DNA of 27,964 nucleotides, taken from the NCBI GenBank assembly GCA_013288465.1, contig JABDBT010000018.1, positions 1-27,964 of the forward strand. The letters run 5' to 3'. The stretch comes from Bacteroidota bacterium. Its GTDB lineage: Bacteria > Bacteroidota > Bacteroidia > Sphingobacteriales > Sphingobacteriaceae. This document shows, one piece after another, positions 1 through 9,422 of this stretch (position 1 is the first letter of the stretch; each line of letters begins with the position of its first letter). Made by a program: the position numbers and the translations under genes. The notes beneath the pieces were generated by a model. It worked only from the letters and a program-made list of their open reading frames with translations, was not told the DNA's origin and searched no databases.

Positions 1-1138
1 TTTTAAGGTACAGCACAATAGTAACGTCCGCAGCCCATTTAACAACAAATGTTCCTAAATAAACCATGGTAAGGCCAATCAATCCACCCATTAAACAAAG
101 CACAATGGCTTCTATCAAAAACTGGAGTAAAATAAAGTAATTCTTCGCACCCAGTGATTTTTGAATGCCTATTATATTAGTGCGCTCTTTTACCGAAACA
201 AACATAATATTGGCTATGCCAAAGCCACCCACTAAGATAGAGAACAAGCCTATTATCAACCCCGCAACATTTACCACTTTAAATAAGATATCTAACTGGC
301 CCGAGAGCATGGTGAGTTTATTTAAGGCGAAATTATCATCCTGGCCGGGGCCTAAACTCCTTATAGAGCGCATCAAGCCTTTTACTTCGCCCTCTACTTC
401 GTCTGACGGGATACCAGGCTTACCTTTTACAATAATTGAAGGGCTGTATTTTTCATTTTGAACATCAACTATGTTATGCGCGAAATTTAACGGCAGCAAT
501 ACCTCTTTATCATTTGATATGCCCAGCATATCTTTTCCCTCCTTAGCAAATATGCCTATTATGGTAACATACCTACCCATCACCTTTATCTGTTTCCCTA
601 ACCCTGTACCATCCGGAAATAAATTATCATTAATATCGTAACCAATTAAAGTAACAGGCGCGCCTGTTCTTGACTCAATATCTGTAAAATAACGCCCCTC
701 CTGCAAATCGAAATTCCAGGTTTTATTATGATCCTGGGTAACGGCATCAATTTGCGCGCCATCAACAGTATTGCTTTGGTATTTTATGGTGCGGTTATCA
801 ATGCTTATTTCATAAGATATGGCCAAAGCGGTTTGGCTGCGCCTTTGCAGTTCCTGGTAATCGCGCAGTTTCGAAACCGGGCGCTGCATATATTTCCACC
901 AGGGATATTCACCTTCCGAAACCCAAGGCCATTTTTCAACATAAATACTGTTGCTCCCTAACTTGTTTACACTGTTTTGCAGGTTATCGCGCAGCGTATC
1001 AACTGCCGAAAAAACAGCGATAATGGTAAATATACCTATGGTAACACCCAATAATGACAGTAGTGTACGCAGCCTGTTTTGCCTTAAAGCATCATAAGCA
1101 AACAAAAAGCTTTCTCTGAAAAGTTTTAAAAATATCAT
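1..1138 (-). CDS. MacB/FtsX-type ABC transporter permease, 3' end off the window
   Basis: The reading frame is open from ATG at 1138 to the left edge, giving 379 codons where the family usually has about 400-420. Translation shows an N-terminal membrane helix (about residues 17-40, with the motif LRTLLSLLGVTIGIFTIIAV), then a soluble MacB-like periplasmic region to about residue 280. It ends in an FtsX-type membrane domain containing ERTNIIGIQKSLGAK, the cytoplasmic coupling segment that contacts the ATPase. The family forms inner-membrane permeases that work with a MacB/LolD-type ATPase and often an adaptor protein, driving efflux or lipoprotein/peptide handling; the substrate cannot be told here. 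AGGA sits about 6 nt before the ATG. The ATPase is not in the window, and the gene is divergent from the LOG gene. Family is certain, role is not. Confidence 0.9.
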   Translation of the reverse strand, partial: MIFLKLFRESFLFAYDALRQNRLRTLLSLLGVTIGIFTIIAVFSAVDTLRDNLQNSVNKLGSNSIYVEKWPWVSEGEYPWWKYMQRPVSKLRDYQELQRRSQTALAISYEISIDNRTIKYQSNTVDGAQIDAVTQDHNKTWNFDLQEGRYFTDIESRTGAPVTLIGYDINDNLFPDGTGLGKQIKVMGRYVTIIGIFAKEGKDMLGISNDKEVLLPLNFAHNIVDVQNEKYSPSIIVKGKPGIPSDEVEGEVKGLMRSIRSLGPGQDDNFALNKLTMLSGQLDILFKVVNVAGLIIGLFSILVGGFGIANIMFVSVKERTNIIGIQKSLGAKNYFILLQFLIEAIVLCLMGGLIGLTMVYLGTFVVKWAADVTIVLYLK

Positions 1139-1294
1139 ATCCTGTTAATTACACCGGTTTATTATGATTTCACAGGCAGGTAAACCTGCTTAAAAATAGC
1201 GCTACGTTTTAGATGATAAAACCGCAATTAAGTTACATTTATTTTTAGTTTTAGTAACGACTAAAAAAAGCGGCATTTATACGCTCCAAATCAT

Positions 1295-1302
1295 TACCTT
1301 TA
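1295..1302 (+). promoter_or_regulatory. possible -7 box for the LOG-family gene
   Basis: TACCTTTA matches the Bacteroidota -7 pattern TAnnTTTG at seven of eight positions. It lies about 80 nt before the ATG at 1381. No good -33 TTTG is placed about 19 nt upstream, so this is a weak call. The rest of the 242-bp divergent gap 1139-1380 shows nothing else I can name. Confidence 0.25.
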
Positions 1303-1380
1303 AGGTTTGCTATATAAAATTGAGCATAAAATAATACCTTCGGGCCAACTTAAAAACACAGGAATAGCGATCAGTAGCGT

Positions 1381-2082
1381 ATGAAAGAATACAGGGTAAT
1401 ACATGCTTTTGAAAATAAAACCGGGCAAGAGGTTAAAACAATCGACTCGTGGCAGATATTTAAAATAATGGCCGAATTTATTGAAGGGTTTGAAAAATTA
1501 GCAAAAATTGGGCCCTGCGTTTCTGTAATGGGTTCGGCACGTACGCCAAAAGAAAACAAATACTATTTATTGACCGAGCAAATTGCCGGCCTGCTAGCCA
1601 AACTGGGTTACGGCGTAATATCAGGCGGCGGACCGGGTATAATGGAAGCAGCCAATAAAGGGGCTGCTGAGGCAAAAGGTAAGTCTGTCGGGATAAATAT
1701 CGAACTCGCAGGCCATAATTATAATAACGAATTCATTGATGCGGATAAGATGCTGGAGTTCAAATACTTTTTTGTGCGTAAAGTTATGTTGACCAAATAC
1801 GCGCAGGGCTTTATTATAATGCCGGGCGGGTTTGGCACGCTCGATGAATTTTTTGAGGCTGTTACTTTGATCCAAACCGGGAAGATAGCCCGGTTCCCGG
1901 TTGTATTGGTTGGCACAGAATATTGGGCCGGGTTAATTAACTGGACAAAAGATAAAATGCTTAGCGAGAAAAATATTAAGGAGGATGATCTTGACTTATT
2001 TCGTTTGGCAGATACCGCCGAAGACGCCGTTGACTATATTGATAAATTTTATAAAAAATATGCGCTGAAACCTAATTTTTAA
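1381..2082 (+). CDS. LOG family protein (nucleoside 5'-monophosphate phosphoribohydrolase-like)
   Basis: The 233-residue protein carries both signatures of the LOG/TIGR00730 family: SGGGPGIMEA at residues 81-90 and PGGFGTLDE at 148-156. These form the phosphate-binding and catalytic site. Characterised members cleave nucleoside 5'-monophosphates, including cytokinin ribotides, into a free base and ribose 5-phosphate in the cytosol. The exact substrate here is unknown; in a soil-type bacterium it may be general nucleotide turnover rather than hormone production. The start at 1381 keeps a conserved-looking N-terminal helix; a later ATG (residue 30) is possible. It converges with adenine deaminase with only 11 nt between the stop codons, an interesting purine-salvage neighbour, although opposite strands rule out an operon. 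Confidence 0.9.
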   Translation: MKEYRVIHAFENKTGQEVKTIDSWQIFKIMAEFIEGFEKLAKIGPCVSVMGSARTPKENKYYLLTEQIAGLLAKLGYGVISGGGPGIMEAANKGAAEAKGKSVGINIELAGHNYNNEFIDADKMLEFKYFFVRKVMLTKYAQGFIIMPGGFGTLDEFFEAVTLIQTGKIARFPVVLVGTEYWAGLINWTKDKMLSEKNIKEDDLDLFRLADTAEDAVDYIDKFYKKYALKPNF

Positions 2083-2093
2083 CCCGGGTAATC

Positions 2094-3740
2094 TCATTCA
2101 ATAACTGAGCCAGCAAGTTTAAACTCGCTTCCGTCAAACAAGCCTTTATCGCTTAATTTTAAAGCAGGTATAACTAAAAGCGCCATAAATGATAGCGTCA
2201 TAAACGGAGCAGATAGTTTAGAGCCCAACTTTTTGGCCATTGCATCAATATCGGTATAGGCCATTGCGACATCATACCCATCTTCATTGCTCATTAAACC
2301 CGCCACGGGCAATGCCAAAACCATTTCGTCATCGCCACTTACACAGCTTACGCCGCCTTGCTGATTGATTATTAGATTGACTGCCTTGGCAATACTCTCA
2401 TCATCAACGCCAACAACTACAATATTATGGCTGTCATGGGCTACAGACGAAGCTATTGCCCCTGCCGATAAGCCAAAATTTTTGATAAATGCTTTAGCAA
2501 CAGGCGCATCAAAGTATCGGTTAACAACACAAATTTTTAAAACATCATTAACCGGGTCAGCTGCTAAAACACCATTTTCTGGACTTATCTTTTCTATCAG
2601 TTTATTAGTGATCAGTTGCCCGTCTATAGCCTCAATTACCGGTATTGTTCCATCAAATGATGCCGCAACCCGGTAAACAAAATCAGCAGGTGTTTTTTCA
2701 TTCACTTTAAAATTGTTGATGGTAGCGGCCTTTGAACCTTTAATGTTCGACTTTCCATTTTCGGCAACCATTACACCATCAATATAAGTGCTTACCACCT
2801 CAAAGTTTTCAAGGTCGCTAACCAAAATAAAATCCGCGGCATCACCTTCCTGTAATAGGCCAATATCTAATTTATAATGTTCAACCGGGTTAACACAGGC
2901 GGCTCGTAGTACTTTAAAAATATCTACTCCCCTATTAACAGCTCTTGTACATAGTTGATTAATATGCCCCGCAACCAAACTATCAGGATGTTTATCATCA
3001 CTACAAAACATCATCATATCAGGATAATCATGCAACAGTTCAATCAGCGCCTCGAAGTTTTTCGCAGCACTCCCTTCACGGATGATGATCTTCATGCCAT
3101 GTTTTAGCTTATCCAGGGCTTCGTCCAGCGTAAAACATTCATGATCGTTACTTATCCCGGCATCAATATATTGTTTGGCCTGTTCACCACGCAGCCCGGG
3201 CGCATGGCCATCAATTGGTTTACCGGCTTGCTTTGCACTTTCAATTTTGGCCAAAACTTCTTTATCCCCATAAAGCACACCGGGAAAATTCATCATTTCG
3301 GTAAGATATTTTATATCATCGCGCTTTAAAAGTGCTGCAACATCACGGGCATCTAATACCGCCCCGGCGGTTTCAAATATTGTGGCAGGCACACAGCTTG
3401 GAGCGCCAAAATTAAATTTAAAGGGAACGGTTTTGCCATTAGCTATCATGTACTCCACACCGGCCAGGCCGCAAACGTTGGCTATCTCATGTGGGTCGCT
3501 CACAGTGCCTACCGTACCATGCACAACAGCAAGCCGGGCAAACTCGGCCGGAACCAACATAGAGCTTTCAATATGCACATGCGCGTCAATAAAGCCGGGC
3601 AATATGTATGGCAATGCTGTGGGGCCAGATATATCAAGCTTTTTTACAGTCAGTATTTTACTATCTGCTACGGTAATGTTAGCGGGGTAAATGGTTTTAT
3701 TCTTTATATCAACAAACTGCGCTGTAATTTCAAAATGCAT
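2094..3740 (-). CDS. ade: adenine deaminase
   Basis: Adenine deaminase (EC 3.5.4.2) converts adenine to hypoxanthine plus ammonia in purine salvage, using a binuclear metal site in an amidohydrolase barrel. The sequence shows the family hallmarks: DAHVHIESS near residue 52, [10 protein letters not shown] around residue 82, and a C-terminal adenine deaminase domain. The metal-binding His pair is in HVH, and the later CSDDKHPDS segment holds a catalytic-type aspartate. The longest frame begins with TTG at 3746, but ATG at 3740 (MHFEITAQF) is the better start and gives 548 residues, within the usual family length of about 540-600. A TACTTTCG box on the minus strand at 3773-3766 could be its -7 element. 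The gene is separate from pirin, whose terminator lies between them. Confidence 0.93.
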   Translation of the reverse strand: MHFEITAQFVDIKNKTIYPANITVADSKILTVKKLDISGPTALPYILPGFIDAHVHIESSMLVPAEFARLAVVHGTVGTVSDPHEIANVCGLAGVEYMIANGKTVPFKFNFGAPSCVPATIFETAGAVLDARDVAALLKRDDIKYLTEMMNFPGVLYGDKEVLAKIESAKQAGKPIDGHAPGLRGEQAKQYIDAGISNDHECFTLDEALDKLKHGMKIIIREGSAAKNFEALIELLHDYPDMMMFCSDDKHPDSLVAGHINQLCTRAVNRGVDIFKVLRAACVNPVEHYKLDIGLLQEGDAADFILVSDLENFEVVSTYIDGVMVAENGKSNIKGSKAATINNFKVNEKTPADFVYRVAASFDGTIPVIEAIDGQLITNKLIEKISPENGVLAADPVNDVLKICVVNRYFDAPVAKAFIKNFGLSAGAIASSVAHDSHNIVVVGVDDESIAKAVNLIINQQGGVSCVSGDDEMVLALPVAGLMSNEDGYDVAMAYTDIDAMAKKLGSKLSAPFMTLSFMALLVIPALKLSDKGLFDGSEFKLAGSVIE

Positions 3741-3833
3741 CGGCAAAAACTAATGGGTTAAATATTCCGAAAGTACGGTAATTATTATTACAAAAAACAG
3801 GCATAGGGAATAATTGCTTGCTTATTGACGCAC

Positions 3834-3871
3834 AAAAAAAAGCAGACAACTTTTTTAGTCATCCGCTTTTT
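3834..3871 (-). terminator. Rho-independent terminator of the pirin gene
   Basis: On the minus strand AAAAGCGGATGAC pairs fully with GTTGTCTGCTTTT (three G-U pairs) around a TAAAAAA loop and runs into a T tract. The plus-strand version has mismatches where the minus strand has G-U pairs. It lies 23 nt after the pirin stop codon and before the adenine deaminase start, so it separates the two genes. Confidence 0.8.
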
Positions 3872-3893
3872 ATGTATAAAAGTAACTTATAAA

Positions 3894-4763
3894 TTATTCT
3901 AAAACCCCGAATTTACCGGCCTGGAACTCCCTGAATGCTTCCTGTAGTTCCATTGGCGTGTTCATTACAAATGGGCCATATTGGGCTATTGGTTCGTTAA
4001 TAGGCTCGCCGCTTAACAGGAGCAAAACGCTGTCTTCTGTTGCTTTGATATCAATCTGTTCGCCTTCGTTTTTAAACAATATAAAACTATGCTCATTTAT
4101 AGCTTCACCATTGACAATAGCGCTGCCGTTAACCACCAATAAAACAGTATTGTGTGTTGTGGGTGTAGAAGTGGTTAACACGCCATCTTTATTCAGGCGG
4201 ATATCAAACATATTTACCGGTGTAAAAGTACTGGCAGGGCCATTAATACCATTTAATGAACCGGCAATTACATTAACCAACCCGCTATTGCCGGGCAATA
4301 CCACTTTACCCATACCTGCCGCTGTAATAGGCTGATATTTGGGAGCGGTCAGTTTATCTTTAGCGGGTAAATTAACCCATAGCTGTACCATTTCAAAAGG
4401 GCCACCTTTTTTGGAGAACTCTTTTTCATGAAATTCTTTATGTAAAATACCTGCACCGGCTGTCATCCATTGTACATCACCGGGGTTTATTACGCCGCTA
4501 TTGCCGGTGCTGTCATAATGTTCTACACTGCCTTTGTAAGCAATGGTAACCGTTTCAAAACCTTTATGAGGGTGTACGTCAACACCGCGTATCTTATCCG
4601 AAGCGCCAAAATCATATTCGGCATTAAAATCCAGCATCAAAAACGGACTAACCCTTTTTTGTTCTATCTCTCCGTTAGGAAAGTAATTATATACCCTGAA
4701 ACCATCACCAACCATACCCGGCCTTGCGGGGCGCTGGTATATTTTTTCGATCTGTTTGTTCAT
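3894..4763 (-). CDS. pirin family protein
   Basis: A 289-residue bicupin. The N-terminal cupin holds HPH at residues 64-66 and HKE at 108-110, reproducing the spacing of the iron ligands His56/His58/His101/Glu103 known in human pirin. GFETVTIAYKGSVEHYDS and the following GDVQWMTAGAGILH stretch are classic pirin signatures. The C-terminal part (about 180-285) is the second cupin without metal ligands. Bacterial pirins are cytosolic and some show quercetin 2,3-dioxygenase activity; others modulate metabolic enzymes, so the in vivo substrate is open. AGAGG sits about 9 nt before the ATG, and a TATCTTTG box is upstream. It is monocistronic by its own promoter and terminator. Confidence 0.93.
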   Translation of the reverse strand: MNKQIEKIYQRPARPGMVGDGFRVYNYFPNGEIEQKRVSPFLMLDFNAEYDFGASDKIRGVDVHPHKGFETVTIAYKGSVEHYDSTGNSGVINPGDVQWMTAGAGILHKEFHEKEFSKKGGPFEMVQLWVNLPAKDKLTAPKYQPITAAGMGKVVLPGNSGLVNVIAGSLNGINGPASTFTPVNMFDIRLNKDGVLTTSTPTTHNTVLLVVNGSAIVNGEAINEHSFILFKNEGEQIDIKATEDSVLLLLSGEPINEPIAQYGPFVMNTPMELQEAFREFQAGKFGVLE

Positions 4764-4817
4764 TCTGTTTTTTTCCTCTTTTTAATTATCACCTGGTTAT
4801 TTTCCCTAAATGATACA

Positions 4818-4825
4818 CAAAGATA
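4818..4825 (-). promoter_or_regulatory. -7 box for the pirin gene
   Basis: TATCTTTG on the minus strand is an exact match to the Bacteroidota -7 consensus TAnnTTTG, 55 nt before the pirin ATG. No convincing TTTG is seen at the -33 spacing. Confidence 0.5.
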
Positions 4826-4904
4826 CGCAGGGTATGGGCCAATTATACTTGACATAGGTTAAGAAATAAAGCCGGCAATTTATCGGCTATGCGATACCCC
4901 AACG

Positions 4905-5063
4905 CTACTTTAAAGTTGCGTGGAATCTATAATAATCGGGGTCAATAATATAAGGGATTATTAGTACGGCCAATGCCGCCAGGATAAGGAATAGCAGAAT
5001 GTATGGAGCATACCGGTAAAAAAACTCATTGCATAGGGACACGAACATCGATAAAAATTTCAT
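4905..5063 (-). CDS. possible small membrane protein, 52 residues
   Basis: An ATG at 5063 opens a 52-codon frame ending with TAG at 4905. The product has one strongly hydrophobic stretch (about residues 19-40, YAPYILLFLILAALAVLII), followed by a short polar tail IDPDYYRFHATLK. This looks like a single-pass inner-membrane peptide. The frame stays open upstream to 5171 without a recognisable start codon, so this may be a remnant of a longer gene or use an unusual start. GGA lies directly before the ATG, too close for a normal ribosome site. It sits downstream of the secreted beta-helix gene on the same strand. I see no other feature in the 421-bp gap 4764-5184 besides this and the pirin promoter. 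Confidence 0.35.
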   Translation of the reverse strand: MKFLSMFVSLCNEFFYRYAPYILLFLILAALAVLIIPYIIDPDYYRFHATLK

Positions 5064-5184
5064 TCCAAATAAGCTTAATGCGGTAACCGGCTTAAATTTA
5101 ACAATAAAGATCTGTACAGGTAATTGCCCGACCTGTTTTTGCCCGGATTTTTTTTCAACAACACCATTTTTTTAAACAAAAAAC

Positions 5185-7914
5185 TTACCTGACAATTGTC
5201 AAACTACCCGAAAGAAGCGTACAGCCTGTGCCCAGGTTAATAATGTAATAATAGGTGCCGCCGGGCAGCGCTTTGCCGTTGCGTGTGCCATCAAACGGTT
5301 TTGCATAATTTTCAGACAGGTAAACCCGCTGCCCGTAACGGTTAAATATTTGCACCAAAACGGTGGTATAAGCCTCCAGTCCGTTAATTTGCCAATAATC
5401 ATTTATGCCATCGCCATTGGGGGTAAATGCATTGCTTGCGGTTATGGGGTTATTGGTAACGGTAACTAAAACGGGTGTTCGGGCACTTTCGCAAGCGCCG
5501 GTTAACTGGCTAATGTAATAATAGCCCGTTGCTTTTATCTTTGTGATAAATACACCTGATGATTGGTCGTCTAAGGGCGTAACGCCTGTAGCGCTGCTAT
5601 ATAACCTGTACCGGTAGCCAGTAACCGGGTTATTTACCCGCAATACTGCTTCATTACCGCAAACTTTAACATTATTGGCAACAGGCGCGGCAACAGCGGT
5701 AGTTACTTCATCAATGGTATAAGTTTGCGTGGTTAAATCGCAGGCGGTTGTATCAGTGATGTTTAAAGTATAAGTACCACTGCCCAACCCTGTTATATCC
5801 GCGCCGGTGCCAACGATATTTCCGGCGGAGTTTTGCCAAACATATTTATAAGGCGGCCCGCCACCCGAAATTTGGATATTTTTGATACTGCCGACGTTCA
5901 AGCCGCAATGGTCGGGGTTAATTTGTTCAGAACCCGGGGTGATGATGATAGCTTGTGCAGTTATATCGGCAATAATAACCGGGCCGTAAGTATCTGAACA
6001 GTTGGCGCCTGTCAGTTGCAACGAATAAGCTCCTGCTTTTACATTGGTTAAATTAATATTGCTGCCAACTACCTTTCCATTAGCGTCAAGCCATTGCACC
6101 GATTTAACATAAGCATTGGCAACCAAACCCATTATTGACCCATTACTACCATGACACAAAGCATTGTTTAAGATTTTGCTATTGTCATTTACCAATGGCC
6201 GCGTATCATCAATAGTATAGTTACCTGTACTTTTTGTACAGCCAAATTGACTGACCACCAGCTGGTACAAACCCGCAGGCGCGTTTAAAAGTTGCGGGCT
6301 ATTGCTTACTACTGCGCCCTGGCTATTTACCCAGGTTGCCTGGTGGCCGTTTACAACAACAGCGCCCGTAATACTGCCCTGCGATGTACAGGTAACCGGC
6401 AATATTTTGATACTGTCGGTATATATACGCGGATCAGTAAACTCTGAGCTTATGCCATTAAGCGTGGCTGATGCCATTACCCCGTACCCGCTTAAAAGCG
6501 GGGCATTGTAAACCCAGTTGCCGCCAGCATCGGCATTTACCGAAGCAATATAGGTTTTAGGCTGACATTGCGTGCATTCTAAATCGGTATAAAACAATTC
6601 AACCCGGGCATTTGGCCTGGTAGTGCCGCTTACACTTGTGGCTGTTAAATTATCGAGCGTGGCCGACATGGGTTTGGTATTGTAGGTTGTATTTGTGTAT
6701 AAAAACGGAACATTGTTATTACAGTAAAATGAGTTATGCGATAATTCGACGGTAGTTGCCGCTTGCGCCTCTATTACCGCATCGCCGTTCATTATATTAG
6801 AAGGAGCTTGTACAGCATGGGTGAAAATATTGGTTTTGGTATTATCGATGCCACCTACCAATACCGTTCCTTTTAAATTGGTTAAGCTTAATGCCGTACC
6901 TATGAGCGATAGCGTTTTACCCCCATCGGGCGATATGCCGAAATAATTGCTTTGAATTTGCAGGTTAATATTGCTAAAATTGAACACAGAAAGCTCTGTA
7001 CCAAACACATTATTTAACACCGAAACCTGCGATACCTGGTTACTTGTGGTAGCATTTGACGTTAAATAAACCTGTGAGCCCGAGCTGTTTATTAAACTGT
7101 TTTGCAAATAACTAAGATCGGCGCCAAAAACATTGTTTTGTATTAAAATGCTCGTCCCGTCAAAATACGGGTTGCACCCGGAAGTACCCTCTATGGTATT
7201 TCCTTCGGGCAAAGTAACCCCGCCAATTACGGCCTGGTGAACATAAGATAAGTTAAAACCCTCCTGAACCGAAACGGCAATAGTAATGCCGTCCTCTTTA
7301 ATGCCCAATAAATTGGCTTTAATTTCGCAGTAAGCAACGTCACTGGTAGTTTGTTGCGCCCCACCTATAGGTACATTAAGTACCCCGGCTCCGTTATCAT
7401 AAAAAACATTCCCTTTATTCACCGCGCCAATGATCACTTTGGAAGACTTACCTTCTAACGATACCGCTGCGCCGCCGAAATAATAGCCGCTGGCGATGTA
7501 ATCAAAAAAGTCCCTTACAATCATTCCGTATATTTCAAAATCGTCAGCGTTCAATACCTCAAAACAATAAGGGCTTATCGCAAACCGCCCAAATCCCTGT
7601 ACAATTACCTTAGCCCCATTAACGGATAGCTGCGCCCCCGGTTGTGTGGTACCATCAATGATCATAGATGAATTAATGGTTGGCAGCGCCGTATTTATGG
7701 TGATAGTTTGGGCGGCCGCGCCAACGCCCGGAAGATTAAAGTAAATATAATTTATCCCTGTACTGCCATTGGCGGCAGCCTGTGTAAGCGCGTCGCGTAA
7801 AGTTCCTGTACCGCTATCTGCATTATTTGTTACCGTATAAATGGCAGCATGTAAGGCCATTGTATGCAGCATAATACAGGCTAACAAAAGCAACATGAAC
7901 CTTTTATAACGCAT
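5185..7914 (-). CDS. secreted beta-helix/SprB-repeat protein with type IX (type B) C-terminal sorting domain
   Basis: The 909-residue protein begins with a Sec signal peptide (about 1-23), followed by a beta-helix start motif (YTVTNNADSGTGTLRDAL, 26-43). A right-handed parallel beta-helix, rich in N/G-V/I-F turns, runs to about residue 400. An Ig-like segment (about 415-498) and three SprB-like repeats (about 505-570, 575-650, 655-735), each with paired cysteines and GTYTL/GAYSL-type strands, come next. A further Ig-like region precedes the C-terminal domain (822-909) with AFTPNGDGINDYW, FNRYGQRVY and KALPGGTYYYII. This is the gliding-motility-associated type B domain that directs export through the type IX secretion system. 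The protein is therefore likely a cell-surface adhesin or matrix protein; no enzyme motif is visible. It is monocistronic and divergent from the phosphoesterase. Confidence 0.88.
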   Translation of the reverse strand: MRYKRFMLLLLACIMLHTMALHAAIYTVTNNADSGTGTLRDALTQAAANGSTGINYIYFNLPGVGAAAQTITINTALPTINSSMIIDGTTQPGAQLSVNGAKVIVQGFGRFAISPYCFEVLNADDFEIYGMIVRDFFDYIASGYYFGGAAVSLEGKSSKVIIGAVNKGNVFYDNGAGVLNVPIGGAQQTTSDVAYCEIKANLLGIKEDGITIAVSVQEGFNLSYVHQAVIGGVTLPEGNTIEGTSGCNPYFDGTSILIQNNVFGADLSYLQNSLINSSGSQVYLTSNATTSNQVSQVSVLNNVFGTELSVFNFSNINLQIQSNYFGISPDGGKTLSLIGTALSLTNLKGTVLVGGIDNTKTNIFTHAVQAPSNIMNGDAVIEAQAATTVELSHNSFYCNNNVPFLYTNTTYNTKPMSATLDNLTATSVSGTTRPNARVELFYTDLECTQCQPKTYIASVNADAGGNWVYNAPLLSGYGVMASATLNGISSEFTDPRIYTDSIKILPVTCTSQGSITGAVVVNGHQATWVNSQGAVVSNSPQLLNAPAGLYQLVVSQFGCTKSTGNYTIDDTRPLVNDNSKILNNALCHGSNGSIMGLVANAYVKSVQWLDANGKVVGSNINLTNVKAGAYSLQLTGANCSDTYGPVIIADITAQAIIITPGSEQINPDHCGLNVGSIKNIQISGGGPPYKYVWQNSAGNIVGTGADITGLGSGTYTLNITDTTACDLTTQTYTIDEVTTAVAAPVANNVKVCGNEAVLRVNNPVTGYRYRLYSSATGVTPLDDQSSGVFITKIKATGYYYISQLTGACESARTPVLVTVTNNPITASNAFTPNGDGINDYWQINGLEAYTTVLVQIFNRYGQRVYLSENYAKPFDGTRNGKALPGGTYYYIINLGTGCTLLSGSLTIVR

Positions 7915-8123
7915 ATACTTACCGGCTTACTTTCATTTGAAGTAATATTTTAGGGATGCCCCCATAATACACCAATGTAAATTACTGATTAGTTTACTGA
8001 TACGCAATTTACCTCAACATTTATACTGTTTTATCTACGGTAACGTTGCCCTACGCAATACTTTAAATCATCCGGCACAGTTAACGTAATGATTTTATAA
8101 CCTAATATTAACAATGCAGTAGC

Positions 8124-8131
8124 TAAGTTTG
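8124..8131 (+). promoter_or_regulatory. -7 box for the metallophosphoesterase gene
   Basis: TAAGTTTG fits the TAnnTTTG consensus exactly and predicts a start of transcription about 15-18 nt before the ATG at 8155. There is no clear -33 element. The rest of the 240-bp divergent gap 7915-8154 shows nothing definite. Confidence 0.45.
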
Positions 8132-8154
8132 AAACTTCAAATTACTTGTACTTT

Positions 8155-9351
8155 ATGCTTTTTATAAAACCCCTTAAACGCGCCAGGCCATTATCAATTT
8201 TGGCTGCTTTTTTATTTTTAGTATTAAGCGGGCTTAATAGTTATAGCCAAAAAACAAGTAATACACCCATAGTTAACCTGGTTTTTACCTCTGATGCGCA
8301 TTACGGAATTACGCGTGCAAAATTTAGGGGAGATACTAATGTTACCGGCCATATTGTAAATACCGCTATGGTAAATCAAATAAACACCCTGCCTTATTTG
8401 ACGCTACCTACAGATGGCGGCATTAATGCAGGTAAACAAATAGACGCCATAGATTATTTGATAGAAACCGGTGATATTGCTAACCGTATGGAGATACCGA
8501 TTCAAAGCGCGGCCGAATCATGGGCGCAGTTTGAAACCGATTATATGCATAACCTTAAATTAAAAGGACATAATGGTTTAGCTGCCCAGCTATTATTAGC
8601 GCCGGGGAATCATGATATTTCAAATGCCATTGGTTATGCTAAACCAATGAAGCCTTTAACCGACCCTACATCAATGGTTAAGATATATAACCTGATGATG
8701 AAGCCAAAAACCCCAATGACCAACGAGGCTTATAACTATGCAAACGATAAGATCAATTACTCGCGTGATATTAAGGGCATACATTTTATGTTTATTACCT
8801 TGTGGCCCGACTCGGCCGAGCGGATATGGATGCAAAAGGATTTGGAAAGCGTACCCGCAACAATGCCTGTTATTATTTTTACGCATGACCAGCCTACCTG
8901 CGAAGCCAAGCACTTTACCAACCCGCTGCCGCCGCATAACATGACCACAGCAAACAAATTTGAAAACCTTACTGCCGAATATTATAAAGAAGGAACCAGC
9001 GCCAGCAAAGATGATGGCTCAACCGACATTGAGCAACGCGGTTTCGTAAAATTTTTAAAGGTCCACCCCAACATCAAAGCTTATTTTCATGGCAACAGCA
9101 ACTGGAACGAGTTTTACACCTATAAAGGCCCTGATAATGATGTGAGTTTACCTGTTTTCAGGGTCGATTCGCCGATGAAGGGCAAATACTCGTCGAAAGA
9201 TGAAACGTTGGTATCATTCCAGCTAATATCCCTTGATCCTGTTATGCAAACATTAACCGTACGCGAATGCCTGTGGAATACACAGCCGCTAAACAAAGAT
9301 CAAAAGGTTGTTTTTGGCAAAACGGCTTCTATATCGTTAAAAGTTAATTAA
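8155..9351 (+). CDS. exported calcineurin-like metallophosphoesterase
   Basis: From ATG 8155 the protein is 398 residues. The longer frame begins with TTG at 8146 and would add only three residues, so I prefer the ATG. An N-terminal basic-hydrophobic segment (about 9-31) looks like a signal peptide, so it is probably periplasmic or surface-exposed. Metallophosphatase motifs appear in order: SDAH (46-49), GD (106-107), GNHD (141-144) and FTHD (232-235). The last canonical motif GHxH is replaced by GNSN in FHGNSNWNEF (301-310), which removes two metal-ligand histidines. Family members hydrolyse phosphomono- or diesters; the substrate is unknown. The next gene starts 71 nt away behind its own operator, so it is probably not co-regulated. 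Confidence 0.85.
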   Translation: MLFIKPLKRARPLSILAAFLFLVLSGLNSYSQKTSNTPIVNLVFTSDAHYGITRAKFRGDTNVTGHIVNTAMVNQINTLPYLTLPTDGGINAGKQIDAIDYLIETGDIANRMEIPIQSAAESWAQFETDYMHNLKLKGHNGLAAQLLLAPGNHDISNAIGYAKPMKPLTDPTSMVKIYNLMMKPKTPMTNEAYNYANDKINYSRDIKGIHFMFITLWPDSAERIWMQKDLESVPATMPVIIFTHDQPTCEAKHFTNPLPPHNMTTANKFENLTAEYYKEGTSASKDDGSTDIEQRGFVKFLKVHPNIKAYFHGNSNWNEFYTYKGPDNDVSLPVFRVDSPMKGKYSSKDETLVSFQLISLDPVMQTLTVRECLWNTQPLNKDQKVVFGKTASISLKVN

Positions 9352-9368
9352 AACGATTCTTGTCGGTC

Positions 9369-9392
9369 ATATATCATTAATTAATGATATAT
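9369..9392 (+). promoter_or_regulatory. 24-bp perfect palindrome, probable operator of the ArsR-type regulator
   Basis: The half ATATATCATTAA (9369-9380) is followed directly by its exact reverse complement (9381-9392). It ends 30 bp before the ATG at 9423, the place where an autoregulating winged-helix dimer would bind. A shorter related palindrome lies at 10183. Confidence 0.65.
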
Positions 9393-9422
9393 CCTATCTT
9401 CCTGTTTGTTAATTTTACTGGC

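Noticed and set aside
165..961. Plus-strand frames at 165-461 and 728-961
   Set aside because: They are antisense shadows of the ABC permease, which runs from 1138 off the left edge with FtsX motifs.
8146..8154. TTG start for the phosphoesterase
   Set aside because: An ATG follows three codons later and better fits the signal peptide; the extra residues add nothing.
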